Of a stretch of 64,000 nucleotides of DNA, positions 1 to 8,726 are shown one piece after another. The translations under genes and the position numbers were made by a program. The notes beneath the pieces are model-generated. The model saw nothing but the letters and a program-made list of their open reading frames with translations. It did not search any database and was not told the origin of the DNA. Source of the DNA: Lachnospiraceae bacterium (GTDB taxonomy: Bacteria; Bacillota; Clostridia; Lachnospirales; Lachnospiraceae); contig JAILKH010000146.1 in NCBI GenBank assembly GCA_024693925.1, forward strand, positions 1 through 64,000, given 5' to 3'. The first letter of the stretch is position 1, and every line of letters begins with the position of its first letter.

Positions 1-1
1 G

Positions 2-760
2 GTTGAAGATGCGGCAAGTGCCGTTGAAGAGCCGGTTGATACTACTCCTACCGGTATACAGGTAAATAATACTGTTGGTGTATCTATGGCGACCGGGCTG
101 GATGAGGATGATATATTATTCGGCAGTAAAACCATGGATGATATGCTCCCGGATATTAAAAAATATTATGAGCAGAATCAGGATATAATAGGCTGGCTGA
201 AAGTGGATGATATGGTTATTGATTATCCGGTTATGCAGACTATGGATAATGAAGATTATTATCTGGACAGGGACTTTAATAAGAATTCGAGCAGTGCGGG
301 AAGTCTTATTATGGATACGGATTCGGTAGTGGGTGACGGGACAAGAGCCAATGATTACAAGGACGGAACCAAACCCAGTACAAATCTGATAATACATGGA
401 CATAATATGCGGAACGGATCAATGTTTGGTGATCTGGATAAGTATCGAAAACAGGATTTTGAAAGAGCACATAATATAATCAGGTTTAATACTTTATATG
501 AAGAAAGAGAATATGAGATAGTATCGGTTTTCCTTTCCCAGGTATATAAGGCAACACAAACTGATGTATTTAAATATTATAAATTTTTTGAAGCAGCAAA
601 CGAAGAAGAATTTAATGATTTTTATAAAAATATTAAAAAATTACAGTTATATGATACAGGCGTGACCGCAGAGTACGGAGACGAGTTTATAACATTGTCG
701 GTATGTGCATATCACGTAACTAACGGAAGGCTTGTAGTTGTGGGAAAAAGAATTAAATAG
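2..760 (+). CDS. srtB: Class B sortase, 5' end outside the window
   Basis: Membrane-anchored cysteine transpeptidase that links sorting-signal proteins to the cell wall. The frame is open from base 2 and has no convincing start there; the first in-window ATG (86) has no good ribosome binding site and cuts into an acidic linker, so the gene is read as entering from upstream. Counting from that ATG, the sortase fold runs from about residue 25 to the end. The LIIHGHNM segment carries the catalytic His (H106), TLSVCAY the nucleophile C207 (family consensus TLSTC), and NGRLVVVGKR the R215. The N-terminal membrane anchor must lie outside the window. Class B is called from this motif spacing and the extended helix region. 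No NPQTN-type substrate gene is visible nearby, so the substrate is unknown. Confidence 0.88.
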   Translation, partial: VEDAASAVEEPVDTTPTGIQVNNTVGVSMATGLDEDDILFGSKTMDDMLPDIKKYYEQNQDIIGWLKVDDMVIDYPVMQTMDNEDYYLDRDFNKNSSSAGSLIMDTDSVVGDGTRANDYKDGTKPSTNLIIHGHNMRNGSMFGDLDKYRKQDFERAHNIIRFNTLYEEREYEIVSVFLSQVYKATQTDVFKYYKFFEAANEEEFNDFYKNIKKLQLYDTGVTAEYGDEFITLSVCAYHVTNGRLVVVGKRIK

Positions 761-817
761 TAATTTGTTCCGGGGAGGATTTAGCAGGTGACAGAGACTA
801 TGATATAAATAAATAGG

Positions 818-846
818 TTGACAAATAGAGCATTGCATAATATGAT
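818..846 (+). promoter_or_regulatory. Consensus sigma-A promoter of the fatty-acid operon
   Basis: TTGACA at 818-823 and TATGAT at 841-846 are separated by exactly 17 bases, close to the vegetative sigma consensus. It lies about 75 bases upstream of the acpP start and is the only strong promoter seen before the terminator behind fabH, so the whole operon probably starts here. The expected start point is near 853. Confidence 0.75.
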
Positions 847-888
847 TTGAAAGTCGAGGTTTTACAGCTTAGATAATAATTGAAATTT

Positions 889-903
889 ATTTGAAAATCA
901 GAT
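889..903 (+). promoter_or_regulatory. Candidate FabT-like operator in the acpP leader
   Basis: TTTGA-AAA-TCAGA at 890-902 matches the inverted-repeat form TTTGA-N3-TCAAA known for the MarR-family repressor FabT of fatty-acid operons, with one mismatch in the arms. A weaker copy, TTTGA-AAG-TCGAG, lies at 846-858 over the predicted transcription start. Both positions would suit repression of the operon. No fabT-like gene is in the window, and AT-rich sequence gives such matches by chance, so this is a suggestion only. Confidence 0.3.
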
Positions 904-919
904 TATAAGGAGAATGATT

Positions 920-1150
920 ATGTTAGAGAAATTATCGGAGATGATCAAGGAACAGTTAAATACTGATGTGGCTATTACGGAAGATACTTCATTTAAGGAT
1001 GATCTTGGTGCGGATTCTTTGGATCTGTTTGAACTGATCATGGGAATGGAGGAGGAATTCGGAGTTGAGATTCCTACCGATGATCTTGAAAATATAGCTA
1101 CTGTAGGTGATGTTATAAAATATCTTAAGGAGCATGGTGCGGAAGAGTAG
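920..1150 (+). CDS. acpP: Acyl carrier protein
   Basis: Cytosolic carrier of growing fatty acyl chains on a phosphopantetheine arm. The protein has 76 residues (78 in E. coli), is acidic, and shows the attachment motif [10 protein letters not shown], whose Ser takes the prosthetic group. An ATG also occurs at 914, but AAGGAG (907-912) would sit one base from it; the ATG at 920 has a 7-base spacer and is taken as the start. It is the first gene of the fatty-acid operon, ahead of fabK, and a long hairpin follows it before fabK. Confidence 0.95.
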   Translation: MLEKLSEMIKEQLNTDVAITEDTSFKDDLGADSLDLFELIMGMEEEFGVEIPTDDLENIATVGDVIKYLKEHGAEE

Positions 1151-1270
1151 GATCTGATGCGGTAAGTGATAGAGGAAATATAGTAAGAGGACGGGATAGA
1201 AGAAAGCGCTTTTTTGTTGTTAAAAAAGATGGATCGGAATCATTTTAATATCAGGTGAAACTATCATGAA

Positions 1271-1304
1271 TAATATGCTCTCACCATTAGGTGGGAGCAT
1301 ATTA
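1271..1304 (+). promoter_or_regulatory. Long intercistronic hairpin between acpP and fabK
   Basis: A 15-base-pair stem, 1271-1285 pairing with 1290-1304 through one G-U pair, closes a 4-base loop ATTA. No T-run follows, so it is not a standard terminator. It sits about 120 bases after the acpP stop and 45 bases before the chosen fabK start. A role in RNA processing or stability, giving more acpP than downstream message, is plausible but inferred. Confidence 0.6.
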
Positions 1305-1349
1305 GCTAGATGGAAAATGATAATTGAAAGAGGTTGTGTAAAGCGGAAT

Positions 1350-2282
1350 ATGAAAACAAGAATAACTGAACTATTGGGAATAGAATATCCTATAATCCAG
1401 GGAGGAATGGCCTGGGTAGGAACGCATGAGCTTGCAAGTGCTGTTTCAAATGCAGGAGGATTGGGACTTATAGGAGCCGGTGGTGCACCTGCATCATGGG
1501 TAAGGGAACAGATACAGGCCTGTAAGGAAGAAACAGATAAACCTTTTGGTGTTAATCTGATGCTAATGAATGCCGAAGCGGATGAAATAGCTAAGGTTAT
1601 TGCGGAAGAAAATGTTAAAGTGGTAACAACCGGAGCAGGTAACCCCGGTAAATATATAAATATGTGGAAGGAAGCGGGGACCGTCATAATTCCGGTCGTT
1701 GCTTCTGTGGCATTGGCCAGAATGATGGAAAAGAGCGGTGTTTCCGCTGTTGTGGCAGAAGGCACGGAGTCCGGAGGACATATAGGAGCTGCGACAACCA
1801 TGACTCTGGTTCCGCAGGTTGTTGATGCTGTAAATATTCCGGTTATTGCGGCAGGGGGTATTGCTGACGGAAGAGGAATGGCTGCAGCTTTTATGCTTGG
1901 CGCGGAAGCAGTACAGATGGGTACGAGATTTGTAGCTTCTATTGAGTCCATTGCACATCAGAATTATAAGGACAGAATAGTTAAGGCTAAGGATATTGAT
2001 TCTGAAGTTACCGGTCTTAGTTACGGTCATCCTGTGAGGGTTCTTCGTAATCAGATGACGAAGGATTATCTTAAAATGGAGAAGGACGGTGTTCCCTTTG
2101 AGGAAGTTGAAAAATTAACACTGGGATCACTTAAGAAAGCGGTTGTAGACGGAGATACAAAATATGGTTCGCTTATGGCCGGTCAGATAGCGGGGCTTGT
2201 TTCCCGTAATGATCTTACCTGTAAAGAGATAATTGAAGAGATCGTTACGGAGGCTTGTCGTCTTATGGGTGTTGATAAGTAA
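1350..2282 (+). CDS. fabK: Enoyl-ACP reductase II (FMN, FabK type)
   Basis: Flavoprotein of the nitronate monooxygenase/FabK TIM-barrel family that reduces trans-2-enoyl-ACP in the last step of each elongation cycle; FabK replaces FabI in many streptococci and clostridia. It has 310 residues. The N-terminus reads ITELLGIEYPIIQGGMAWV, typical of the family, and the flavin phosphate region is seen in EGTESGGHIG, IPVIAAGGIADGRG and GAEAVQMGTRF. The frame is open further upstream to an ATG at 1266, but that extension translates through the hairpin at 1271-1304 and is unlike FabK, so the ATG at 1350 is preferred although its ribosome binding site is weak. The next gene, fabD, starts 18 bases after the stop. 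Confidence 0.92.
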   Translation: MKTRITELLGIEYPIIQGGMAWVGTHELASAVSNAGGLGLIGAGGAPASWVREQIQACKEETDKPFGVNLMLMNAEADEIAKVIAEENVKVVTTGAGNPGKYINMWKEAGTVIIPVVASVALARMMEKSGVSAVVAEGTESGGHIGAATTMTLVPQVVDAVNIPVIAAGGIADGRGMAAAFMLGAEAVQMGTRFVASIESIAHQNYKDRIVKAKDIDSEVTGLSYGHPVRVLRNQMTKDYLKMEKDGVPFEEVEKLTLGSLKKAVVDGDTKYGSLMAGQIAGLVSRNDLTCKEIIEEIVTEACRLMGVDK

Positions 2283-2300
2283 TTAAAAGGAGTTGTATAG

Positions 2301-3236
2301 ATGAGTAAGGTAATGTTTATGTTCCCCGGTCAGGGAGCACAATATACGGGAATGGGCAGAGAATTATATAATGCAGAGCCTAAAGCACGTGAAATATTTG
2401 ATATTGCGGGCAAGGTGACGGGACTTGATATTTCCGCTCTTTGTTTTGAGGAAAATGATAAACTTAATATTACGGAGTATACACAGATCGCTATGTTAAC
2501 GGAGGAAGCTGCTATATACGCTGTTATGAAGGAAAAGGGACTTGGATGTGATTATACAGCAGGTCTTTCTTTAGGTGAATACGGTGCATTGATAGCAGCG
2601 GGAGTATTAAGTTTTGAGGATGCTTTTAAGGTGGTGCGTCAAAGAGGTATATTTATGCAGGAAGCTGTTCCAAAAGGCGGAGCTATGGCAGCGGTTCTTG
2701 GGACTGAAGTAAAAACAATAGAGAAAATATGTGAAGAAACCGAAGGATATGTGGCAATTGCAAATTATAACTGCCCGGGGCAGATAGTGATCACAGGTGA
2801 GGAAGCAGCAGTTATGAAAGCATCGGAATCTCTTAAGGAAGCAGGTGCAAAAAGAGTTGTGCCTCTTAAAGTCAGCGGTCCTTTTCATAGTAAAATGCTG
2901 ATTCCTGCAGGTGAAAGACTGGCTAAAGTAATAGATGAGGCAGATATAAGAGATATTAAGGTTCCTTATGTTGCCAATACAACGGCTCAGATAATCACCG
3001 ATAAGACCATTGTTAAAGATTTACTGGTCCGCCAGATATCATCTTCGGTTCGTTGGCAGCAAACGATTGAATGTATGTTAAATAAGGGAGTTGACACATT
3101 TGTTGAAATAGGTCCCGGAAAAACTCTTTCCGGTTTTATGAAGAAGATAACAAAAGAGGTTTGTAAGGAAGATGTTGTAATAAATACATATCATGTAGAA
3201 ACACCGGAGGAGTTGATGGCCTATGTTGAAAGATAA
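2301..3236 (+). CDS. fabD: Malonyl-CoA:ACP transacylase
   Basis: Transfers malonyl from CoA to ACP to supply elongation units. The 311-residue protein opens with MFMFPGQGAQYTGMG and carries the nucleophile elbow GLSLGEYGAL with S90 (Gly-Leu-Ser in place of the commoner Gly-His-Ser). The second catalytic residue is the His in SGPFHSKM near residue 198. AAAGGAG precedes the ATG with normal spacing. The last 14 bases overlap fabG in another frame, which implies translational coupling. Confidence 0.95.
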   Translation: MSKVMFMFPGQGAQYTGMGRELYNAEPKAREIFDIAGKVTGLDISALCFEENDKLNITEYTQIAMLTEEAAIYAVMKEKGLGCDYTAGLSLGEYGALIAAGVLSFEDAFKVVRQRGIFMQEAVPKGGAMAAVLGTEVKTIEKICEETEGYVAIANYNCPGQIVITGEEAAVMKASESLKEAGAKRVVPLKVSGPFHSKMLIPAGERLAKVIDEADIRDIKVPYVANTTAQIITDKTIVKDLLVRQISSSVRWQQTIECMLNKGVDTFVEIGPGKTLSGFMKKITKEVCKEDVVINTYHVETPEELMAYVER

Positions 3237-3963
3237 GATTGCACTTGTAACAGGAGCATCAAGAGGTATAGGAGCAGCTATAGCAAATAAGCTTGCGCAA
3301 AACGGAGCTTATGTTTATGTAAATTATAATGGTTCCCAAGCTCGCGCGGAGGAGGTTGTTGACAATATCCTTAAGGCGGGAGGCCAAGCTGAAGCCGTAA
3401 AATGTGATGTTTCCGATTTTGAAAGTTGTAAAGAAATGATAGATAAGATCATTGGGGATAAGGGAAGGATTGATATTTTAGTTAATAATGCAGGGATTAC
3501 TAAAGACGATCTTCTTATGAAAATGAGTGAGGATAGTTTTGATGCCGTAATTAATACTAATCTTAAGGGGTGTTTTAATACCATAAGGCATGCATCAAGA
3601 TATCTGCTTAAGCAAAGAAGCGGAAAGATAATAAATATGTCCTCGGTTTCGGGTGTTATGGGAAATGCCGGACAGGCTAATTATTCTGCGGCAAAGGCCG
3701 GTGTTATAGGCTTGACAAAAAGTGTGGCAAAAGAGCTGGCAAGCAGAGGGATAAATTGTAATGCAATAGCTCCCGGTTTTATTGAAACCGAAATGACAGA
3801 GGCGATGAGTGATAAGGCAAAAGAAGCAACGATTTCCGTGATACCTTTAAAACGTACCGGAAAAACGGAGGATATTGCCAATGCAGTATTATTTTTGGCA
3901 TCGGATATGTCTGATTATATAACCGGGCAGATAATTAACGTAGACGGAGGATTATATATATGA
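3223..3963 (+). CDS. fabG: 3-oxoacyl-ACP reductase
   Basis: NADPH-dependent short-chain dehydrogenase that reduces 3-ketoacyl-ACP. The 246-residue protein has the cofactor motif TGASRGIG near residue 10, the structural NNAG motif near 89, and the Ser-Tyr-Lys triad in MSSVSGV and NYSAAKAG. The C-terminus, ITGQIINVDGGLYI, is typical of FabG. Its start overlaps the end of fabD by 14 bases, and its stop overlaps the fabF start as ATGA. Membership of the operon makes FabG the right assignment within the large dehydrogenase family. Confidence 0.95.
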   Translation: MLKDKIALVTGASRGIGAAIANKLAQNGAYVYVNYNGSQARAEEVVDNILKAGGQAEAVKCDVSDFESCKEMIDKIIGDKGRIDILVNNAGITKDDLLMKMSEDSFDAVINTNLKGCFNTIRHASRYLLKQRSGKIINMSSVSGVMGNAGQANYSAAKAGVIGLTKSVAKELASRGINCNAIAPGFIETEMTEAMSDKAKEATISVIPLKRTGKTEDIANAVLFLASDMSDYITGQIINVDGGLYI

Positions 3964-5198
3964 GAAGACGAGTAGTAGTTACCGGAATGGGGGCTATCAC
4001 ACCCATTGGATTAAATGTTGAAGAATTCTGGAAGGGTATTAAAGATTGTAAATTAGGCTTCGGTCCCATAACAAAGTTTGAATCAACGGAATATAAATGT
4101 CATATAGCAGCTGAAGTTAAGGGGTTCGATCCCAAGGAATATATGGATTTTAAATCGGCGAAGCGTATGGAAGCATTCTCTCAATATGCAGTTGTTGCAA
4201 CCAAGGAAGCTATGGAGGATGCCGGAATAGATATGGATAAAGAAGATCCGTATCGTGTCGGATGTGCTATAGGATCGGGGATAGGTAGTTTGCAGGCCGG
4301 TCAGAGGGAATATACCAAGCTTATGGAAAAAGGTCCGAATAAAGTAAATCCCTTGTTTATCCCTATGCTTATAAGCAATATGGCGGCAGGAAATGTTTCG
4401 ATAGCTTTCGGACTTAAAGGTAAAAGTATAGATGTGGTTACTGCGTGCACTACAGGTACAAATAATATAGGTGAGGCCTTCAGAACCATACAGTACGGAG
4501 ATGCCGATATTATGGTTGCCGGCGGCTGTGAGTCTTCGATATGTGAAACGGGAGTTGCGGGTTTTACCGCATTGACTGCTCTTTCTACAGAGGAGGATCC
4601 GACTAAATGCTCATTACCTTTTGATAAAAACAGAAGTGGTTTTGTTATGGGCGAAGGTGCCGGGATCGTAATTCTTGAAGAGCTTGAGCATGCAAAAAAA
4701 CGCGGCGCAAAGATATATGCAGAGCTTCTTGGGTATGGTTGTTCTTCGGATGCATTTCATATTACCTCCCCTGCCGAAGATGGTTCGGGTGCGGCCAAAG
4801 CTATGCTTAATGCTGTAAAGGATGGAGATATCCGGCCGGAGGATATTACATATATTAATGCACACGGAACCGGCACTCATCATAATGATCTGTTTGAAAC
4901 CAGGGCTATAAAGCTTGCCTTTGGAGATCATGCAGGGAATATTAAGATCAATTCTACCAAATCCATGATAGGTCATTTGCTGGGAGCTGCCGGTGCAGTG
5001 GAATTTATAACCTGTGTTAAGGAATTGGAAGAAGGATATATCCATGCCACCGCGGGATATAGTGAGCAGGATGAAGAAATGGATCTGGATTATTGTAAAG
5101 AAGCATCTGAAGGTGTTGATCTAAAATATGCACTTTCAAATTCTCTGGGATTTGGCGGGCATAATTCCACGCTCCTGGTGGGAAAGTATGAAGAATGA
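3960..5198 (+). CDS. fabF: 3-oxoacyl-ACP synthase II
   Basis: Condensing enzyme that elongates acyl-ACP with malonyl-ACP. The 412-residue protein shows the full thiolase-fold Cys-His-His triad: C163 in VVTACTTGTNN, H302 in NAHGTGTHHND and H339 in KSMIGHLLGAAG. The N-terminus RRRVVVTGMGAITPIG is typical of FabF. It overlaps fabG by four bases. No fabB, fabM or fabA gene is present, so unsaturated fatty-acid synthesis, if any, is not explained by this cluster. Confidence 0.95.
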   Translation: MRRRVVVTGMGAITPIGLNVEEFWKGIKDCKLGFGPITKFESTEYKCHIAAEVKGFDPKEYMDFKSAKRMEAFSQYAVVATKEAMEDAGIDMDKEDPYRVGCAIGSGIGSLQAGQREYTKLMEKGPNKVNPLFIPMLISNMAAGNVSIAFGLKGKSIDVVTACTTGTNNIGEAFRTIQYGDADIMVAGGCESSICETGVAGFTALTALSTEEDPTKCSLPFDKNRSGFVMGEGAGIVILEELEHAKKRGAKIYAELLGYGCSSDAFHITSPAEDGSGAAKAMLNAVKDGDIRPEDITYINAHGTGTHHNDLFETRAIKLAFGDHAGNIKINSTKSMIGHLLGAAGAVEFITCVKELEEGYIHATAGYSEQDEEMDLDYCKEASEGVDLKYALSNSLGFGGHNSTLLVGKYEE

Positions 5199-5248
5199 TA
5201 TTTGATAAAAACCGCATAAATTGGGTTATAAAAATATAAGGAGTAAAT

Positions 5249-5686
5249 ATGAGTGATCTTTTGACAGCTAAGGAAATAATGGAAATAATACCTCATCGAC
5301 AGCCCTTCATGCTTATAGATGCAATAGAAGAAATGGAAGTGGGTCACAATGTCAGGGCAAGAAAGTGTGTCAGTTATAATGAACCGTACTTTAACGGACA
5401 TTTTCCGTCGGAGCCGGTAATGCCGGGAGCATTGATCGTTGAAGCCATGGCCCAGGCCGGTGCTGTAGCAGTATTGTCAATGCCTGAAATGAAGGGGCGT
5501 ACAGCATATTTTGCGGGGATAGATAAGGCCAGGTTTAAGAGAAAGGTGGTTCCTGGAGATGTTTTGATCATTGAAATGGAAATTGTGAAGCTTAAAGGTC
5601 CCATCGGTATTGGACAGGGCAGGGCAACTGTTAACGGAGAGCTTTGCTGCAGTGCGGAAATTATGTTTGCCATAGGTAAGGGTTAA
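5249..5686 (+). CDS. fabZ: 3-hydroxyacyl-ACP dehydratase
   Basis: Hot-dog-fold dehydratase that converts 3-hydroxyacyl-ACP to trans-2-enoyl-ACP, the FabK substrate. The 145-residue protein has the active-site segment NGHFPSEPVMPGALIVEAMAQ split here as H51 in NGHFP and E65 in VEAMAQ, with the family's usual spacing. The early IMEIIPHRQPFMLIDAI segment is also diagnostic. AAGGAG precedes the ATG. It follows fabF after 50 bases. In many clostridial clusters accB and accC flank fabZ; here they do not. Confidence 0.94.
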   Translation: MSDLLTAKEIMEIIPHRQPFMLIDAIEEMEVGHNVRARKCVSYNEPYFNGHFPSEPVMPGALIVEAMAQAGAVAVLSMPEMKGRTAYFAGIDKARFKRKVVPGDVLIIEMEIVKLKGPIGIGQGRATVNGELCCSAEIMFAIGKG

Positions 5687-5787
5687 GGTATTGAAATCAC
5701 CTATGAAAGCAAAAATTAATTATCATTTAGGAACAACAAACAGCTACGGTATATGAAATTAATTTGAAAAGAAAGCAGGAGAAAAGT

Positions 5788-7482
5788 ATGTGGCAGGGAT
5801 TTAAGAATGCCAAGAATTATCTGACATTAAAAAAAGCAGTACCGGAGGAAGATACAGTTACCTGTAAGCAATGTGGTGCTATTCTTCCCAAACAGGAAAC
5901 TAAAGAGAATAAATATATTTGCGGAAAATGCGGATATTATTTTAGGGTAAGAACGCATAACAGAATAAGAATGGTTGCTGATGCGGATTCTTTTGAGGAA
6001 TGGTTTACCGATATTGAAGAATCAAACCCCCTTGATTTTCCGGGTTATGAAGATAAACTTAAGGAAGTCCGGGAGAAGACGGGACAGAAAGAGGGAGTAA
6101 CTATAGGAAGGGCCACTATTAATGGTATACCTGTAGTACTTGGTGTGTGTGATTCACGGTTTCTTATGGGCTCGATGGGGCAGGTGTATGGTGAAAAGAT
6201 AACTTCATCGGTTGAGAGAGCAACCAGGGAAAGATTACCGGTTGTATTGTTCTGCTGTTCCGGCGGAGCGAGAATGCAGGAGGGAATTATGTCTCTAATG
6301 CAGATGGAAAAGACCTCAGCGGCGCTTAAGAAGCATTCGGATGCCGGTCTGCTTTATATTCCGGTGCTTACGGACCCTACAACCGGAGGGGTAACGGCAA
6401 GTTTTGCCATGCTTGGGGATATAATCCTTGCCGAACCCGGTGCACTGATCGGGTTTGCGGGTCCCAGAGTAATTGAAAAAACAATAGGTGAAAAATTACC
6501 CGTCGGATTTCAAAGTGCTGAATTTCAGCTGGAGCATGGATTTGTAGATGCGATAGTTGAACGAAAATATCTGAAAAAAACTTTACATAAGATTATTAAG
6601 TTATATACACAGGTAAATGGATATGCGGTATTTTCTGAAAGTGATGTCGATAATGCCGAACCCGAAGAAGTTGCAAGAGAGCAGGAGATGAAATCGGTTC
6701 CTTTGTCTGCCTGGGAGAAGGTTAAAGCTGCAAGATCTGTGGACAGGCCATCCGCAACTGATTATATGAATATCATATTTGATGATTTCTTTGAGTTCCA
6801 TGGAGATCGTCTGTTTGGTGATGATCATGCGGTTATAGGCGGTATTGCGTATCTTGATGCACAGCCCGTTACAGTTATAGGGATACAAAAGGGTAAGGAT
6901 TTTGATGAGTGCGCATACAGGAATTACGGAATGTGTTCTCCGGAAGGATATCGTAAGGCATTAAGACTTATGAAACTTGCGGAGAAATTCAAGATGCCAA
7001 TAATTACTTTTGTTAATACTTCCGGTGCTTATCCCGGGAAAGAGGCGGAAGAGAACGGCCAGGGCGAGGCTATAGCAAGGAATCTTTATGAAATGTCTGC
7101 ACTTACGACACCGGTTATATGTATTATGATAGGTGAAGGAGGAAGCGGAGGCGCTCTTGGACTTGCAGTTGGTAATGAAGTATGGATGATGGAAAATGCG
7201 ACTTATTCAATTCTTTCGCCTGAGGGTTTTTCTTCTATCCTCTGGAAGAGCAGTGAAAGAGTTGAAGAAGCGGCAGGGGTTATGAAGCTTACTGCAGAAG
7301 ACCTTAAGGAACTTGGGATAATAGAGATGATCATTCCGGAGTATGGGGGTGCCAATGAATGGACACTTCGTTCCATTGCCCTGTATATTAAGAGGAATCT
7401 TAAGGAATATCTTAAGAAAAATGCAAATAAGAGCGGAGCAAGGTGGGCCGAGGAAAGATATGAAAGATTCCGCAGGTTTTGA
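5788..7482 (+). CDS. accDA: Fused acetyl-CoA carboxylase carboxyltransferase (beta-alpha)
   Basis: Carries both carboxyltransferase subunits of acetyl-CoA carboxylase in one chain of 564 residues; together they move the carboxyl group from biotin-BCCP to acetyl-CoA, giving malonyl-CoA. The AccD part has a zinc ribbon, C26/C29 and C45/C48, and a crotonase-like core with [11 protein letters not shown] and [13 protein letters not shown]. From about residue 300 the chain continues as AccA, with [30 protein letters not shown] and [14 protein letters not shown]. No stop or frameshift lies at the junction. The frame opens at a TTG (5764), but AGGAG at 5777-5781 with a 6-base spacer points to the ATG at 5788. 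Biotin carboxylase and BCCP must be encoded elsewhere. Confidence 0.93.
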   Translation: MWQGFKNAKNYLTLKKAVPEEDTVTCKQCGAILPKQETKENKYICGKCGYYFRVRTHNRIRMVADADSFEEWFTDIEESNPLDFPGYEDKLKEVREKTGQKEGVTIGRATINGIPVVLGVCDSRFLMGSMGQVYGEKITSSVERATRERLPVVLFCCSGGARMQEGIMSLMQMEKTSAALKKHSDAGLLYIPVLTDPTTGGVTASFAMLGDIILAEPGALIGFAGPRVIEKTIGEKLPVGFQSAEFQLEHGFVDAIVERKYLKKTLHKIIKLYTQVNGYAVFSESDVDNAEPEEVAREQEMKSVPLSAWEKVKAARSVDRPSATDYMNIIFDDFFEFHGDRLFGDDHAVIGGIAYLDAQPVTVIGIQKGKDFDECAYRNYGMCSPEGYRKALRLMKLAEKFKMPIITFVNTSGAYPGKEAEENGQGEAIARNLYEMSALTTPVICIMIGEGGSGGALGLAVGNEVWMMENATYSILSPEGFSSILWKSSERVEEAAGVMKLTAEDLKELGIIEMIIPEYGGANEWTLRSIALYIKRNLKEYLKKNANKSGARWAEERYERFRRF

Positions 7483-7559
7483 TCGGTTCATTTAAGATTT
7501 ATGGCGGATAAAATGATCGGGAATTATATTTTATGAATTTAATACAACAGGAGAACAAT

Positions 7560-8522
7560 ATGTTAGCAAGGATAATGGGGACAGGAATGGCAATTCCTAA
7601 ATTAAGAGTTACAAATGATGATCTGGCTAAGATCATGGATACATCTGATGAATGGATCACGGAAAGAACCGGTGTTAAAGCAAGACATCTTGCAGTTGAG
7701 GAAGGAACAACATCTTTGGCAATAGAGGCGTGTAAAAAAGCGCTTGATAATGCCGGGATGGATGCTCATGAGCTGGATCTGATAATTGCAGCAACGGTTA
7801 CCCCCGATCATCTGCTTCCTTTTTTGTCCGGGGAAGTTCAGGCAGGACTGGATGCAATGCAGGCTGCGGCATTTGATATGGTGGTAGGCTGTTCGGGTTA
7901 TTTATATGCGATCAGTGTGGCAAATGCGTACGTAAGATCAGGTATGTATAAGAATATTCTTGTATTTGGAGCGGAGACCTTAAGCCGTATTATGAATTGG
8001 GAGGACCGTTCTTCCTGTATATTATTCGGAGATGGTGCGGGAGCTACGGTTATTAAGGCTGATAATGAAGGTGTGATCTGTTCGGTACTCGGTACTGACG
8101 GTAAGGCAGGGCCTGCACTTGGGTGCGAGACAAGACCTTTGCAGAATCCTTATGTGCATAATGAGTGGGATTATCCTTATGTAAAAATGGCTGGTCAGGA
8201 GGTTTACAAGTTTGCGGTAAGGACGGTTCCGAGATGTATAAATGAGGTTCTTGAAAAAGCAGATATTGGGGCTGATGATATTAAGTATTATGTTATACAT
8301 CAGGCAAATCTCAGAATGATAGAGGCTATAGCAAAACGTTTAAAACAACCTATGGACAAATTTCCTACGTGTATTGAAGAAACAGGCAATGTCTCTGCGG
8401 CATCGATTCCGATGGTGCTTGATAAGATAAACAGATCGGGACAGCTTAAGAGGGGTGATAAGCTTGTTTTTGCAGGATTCGGGGCCGGCCTTACCTGGGG
8501 AGCAAGTGTTCTCACATGGTAG
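7560..8522 (+). CDS. fabH: 3-oxoacyl-ACP synthase III
   Basis: Starts fatty-acid synthesis by condensing an acyl-CoA primer with malonyl-ACP. The 320-residue protein has C111 in VVGCSGYLYA, H247 in VIHQANLRM and N277 in ETGNVSAASIP, the KAS III triad, and the DEWITERTGVKAR region near the N-terminus. An upstream ATG (7533) is in frame, but AGGAG at 7549-7553 fits the ATG at 7560, which also gives the usual N-terminus. It is the last gene of the operon and is followed by a strong terminator; many clostridial clusters place fabH first. Confidence 0.93.
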   Translation: MLARIMGTGMAIPKLRVTNDDLAKIMDTSDEWITERTGVKARHLAVEEGTTSLAIEACKKALDNAGMDAHELDLIIAATVTPDHLLPFLSGEVQAGLDAMQAAAFDMVVGCSGYLYAISVANAYVRSGMYKNILVFGAETLSRIMNWEDRSSCILFGDGAGATVIKADNEGVICSVLGTDGKAGPALGCETRPLQNPYVHNEWDYPYVKMAGQEVYKFAVRTVPRCINEVLEKADIGADDIKYYVIHQANLRMIEAIAKRLKQPMDKFPTCIEETGNVSAASIPMVLDKINRSGQLKRGDKLVFAGFGAGLTWGASVLTW

Positions 8523-8547
8523 GAAGAGTATGAAACCGGTAATTTCC

Positions 8548-8575
8548 AAAGGCAGCTTTTAAAGCTGCCTTTTTT
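8548..8575 (+). terminator. Intrinsic terminator of the fatty-acid operon
   Basis: The stem AAAGGCAGCT (8548-8557) pairs perfectly with AGCTGCCTTT (8563-8572) around a 5-base loop and runs into six T (8570-8575). It lies 26 bases after the fabH stop and ends the operon. Confidence 0.85.
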
Positions 8576-8726
8576 ATTAAAAAAATTATCAGTATATTAA
8601 GTTAATATGTTACAATATACAATAAAGCTGTTAAAGGCTTATGTAATTAATGTTTGGGTAGGATAGAATGTATAGACCAGAATAGAAAAGTTGGTAATGA
8701 GTTTCTTGCTATGGGAGAGTTTGCAA

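Noticed and set aside
1266..1349. 28-residue N-terminal extension of FabK from an upstream ATG
   Set aside because: It translates straight through the hairpin at 1271-1304 and is unlike any FabK N-terminus; the ATG at 1350 gives the family start.
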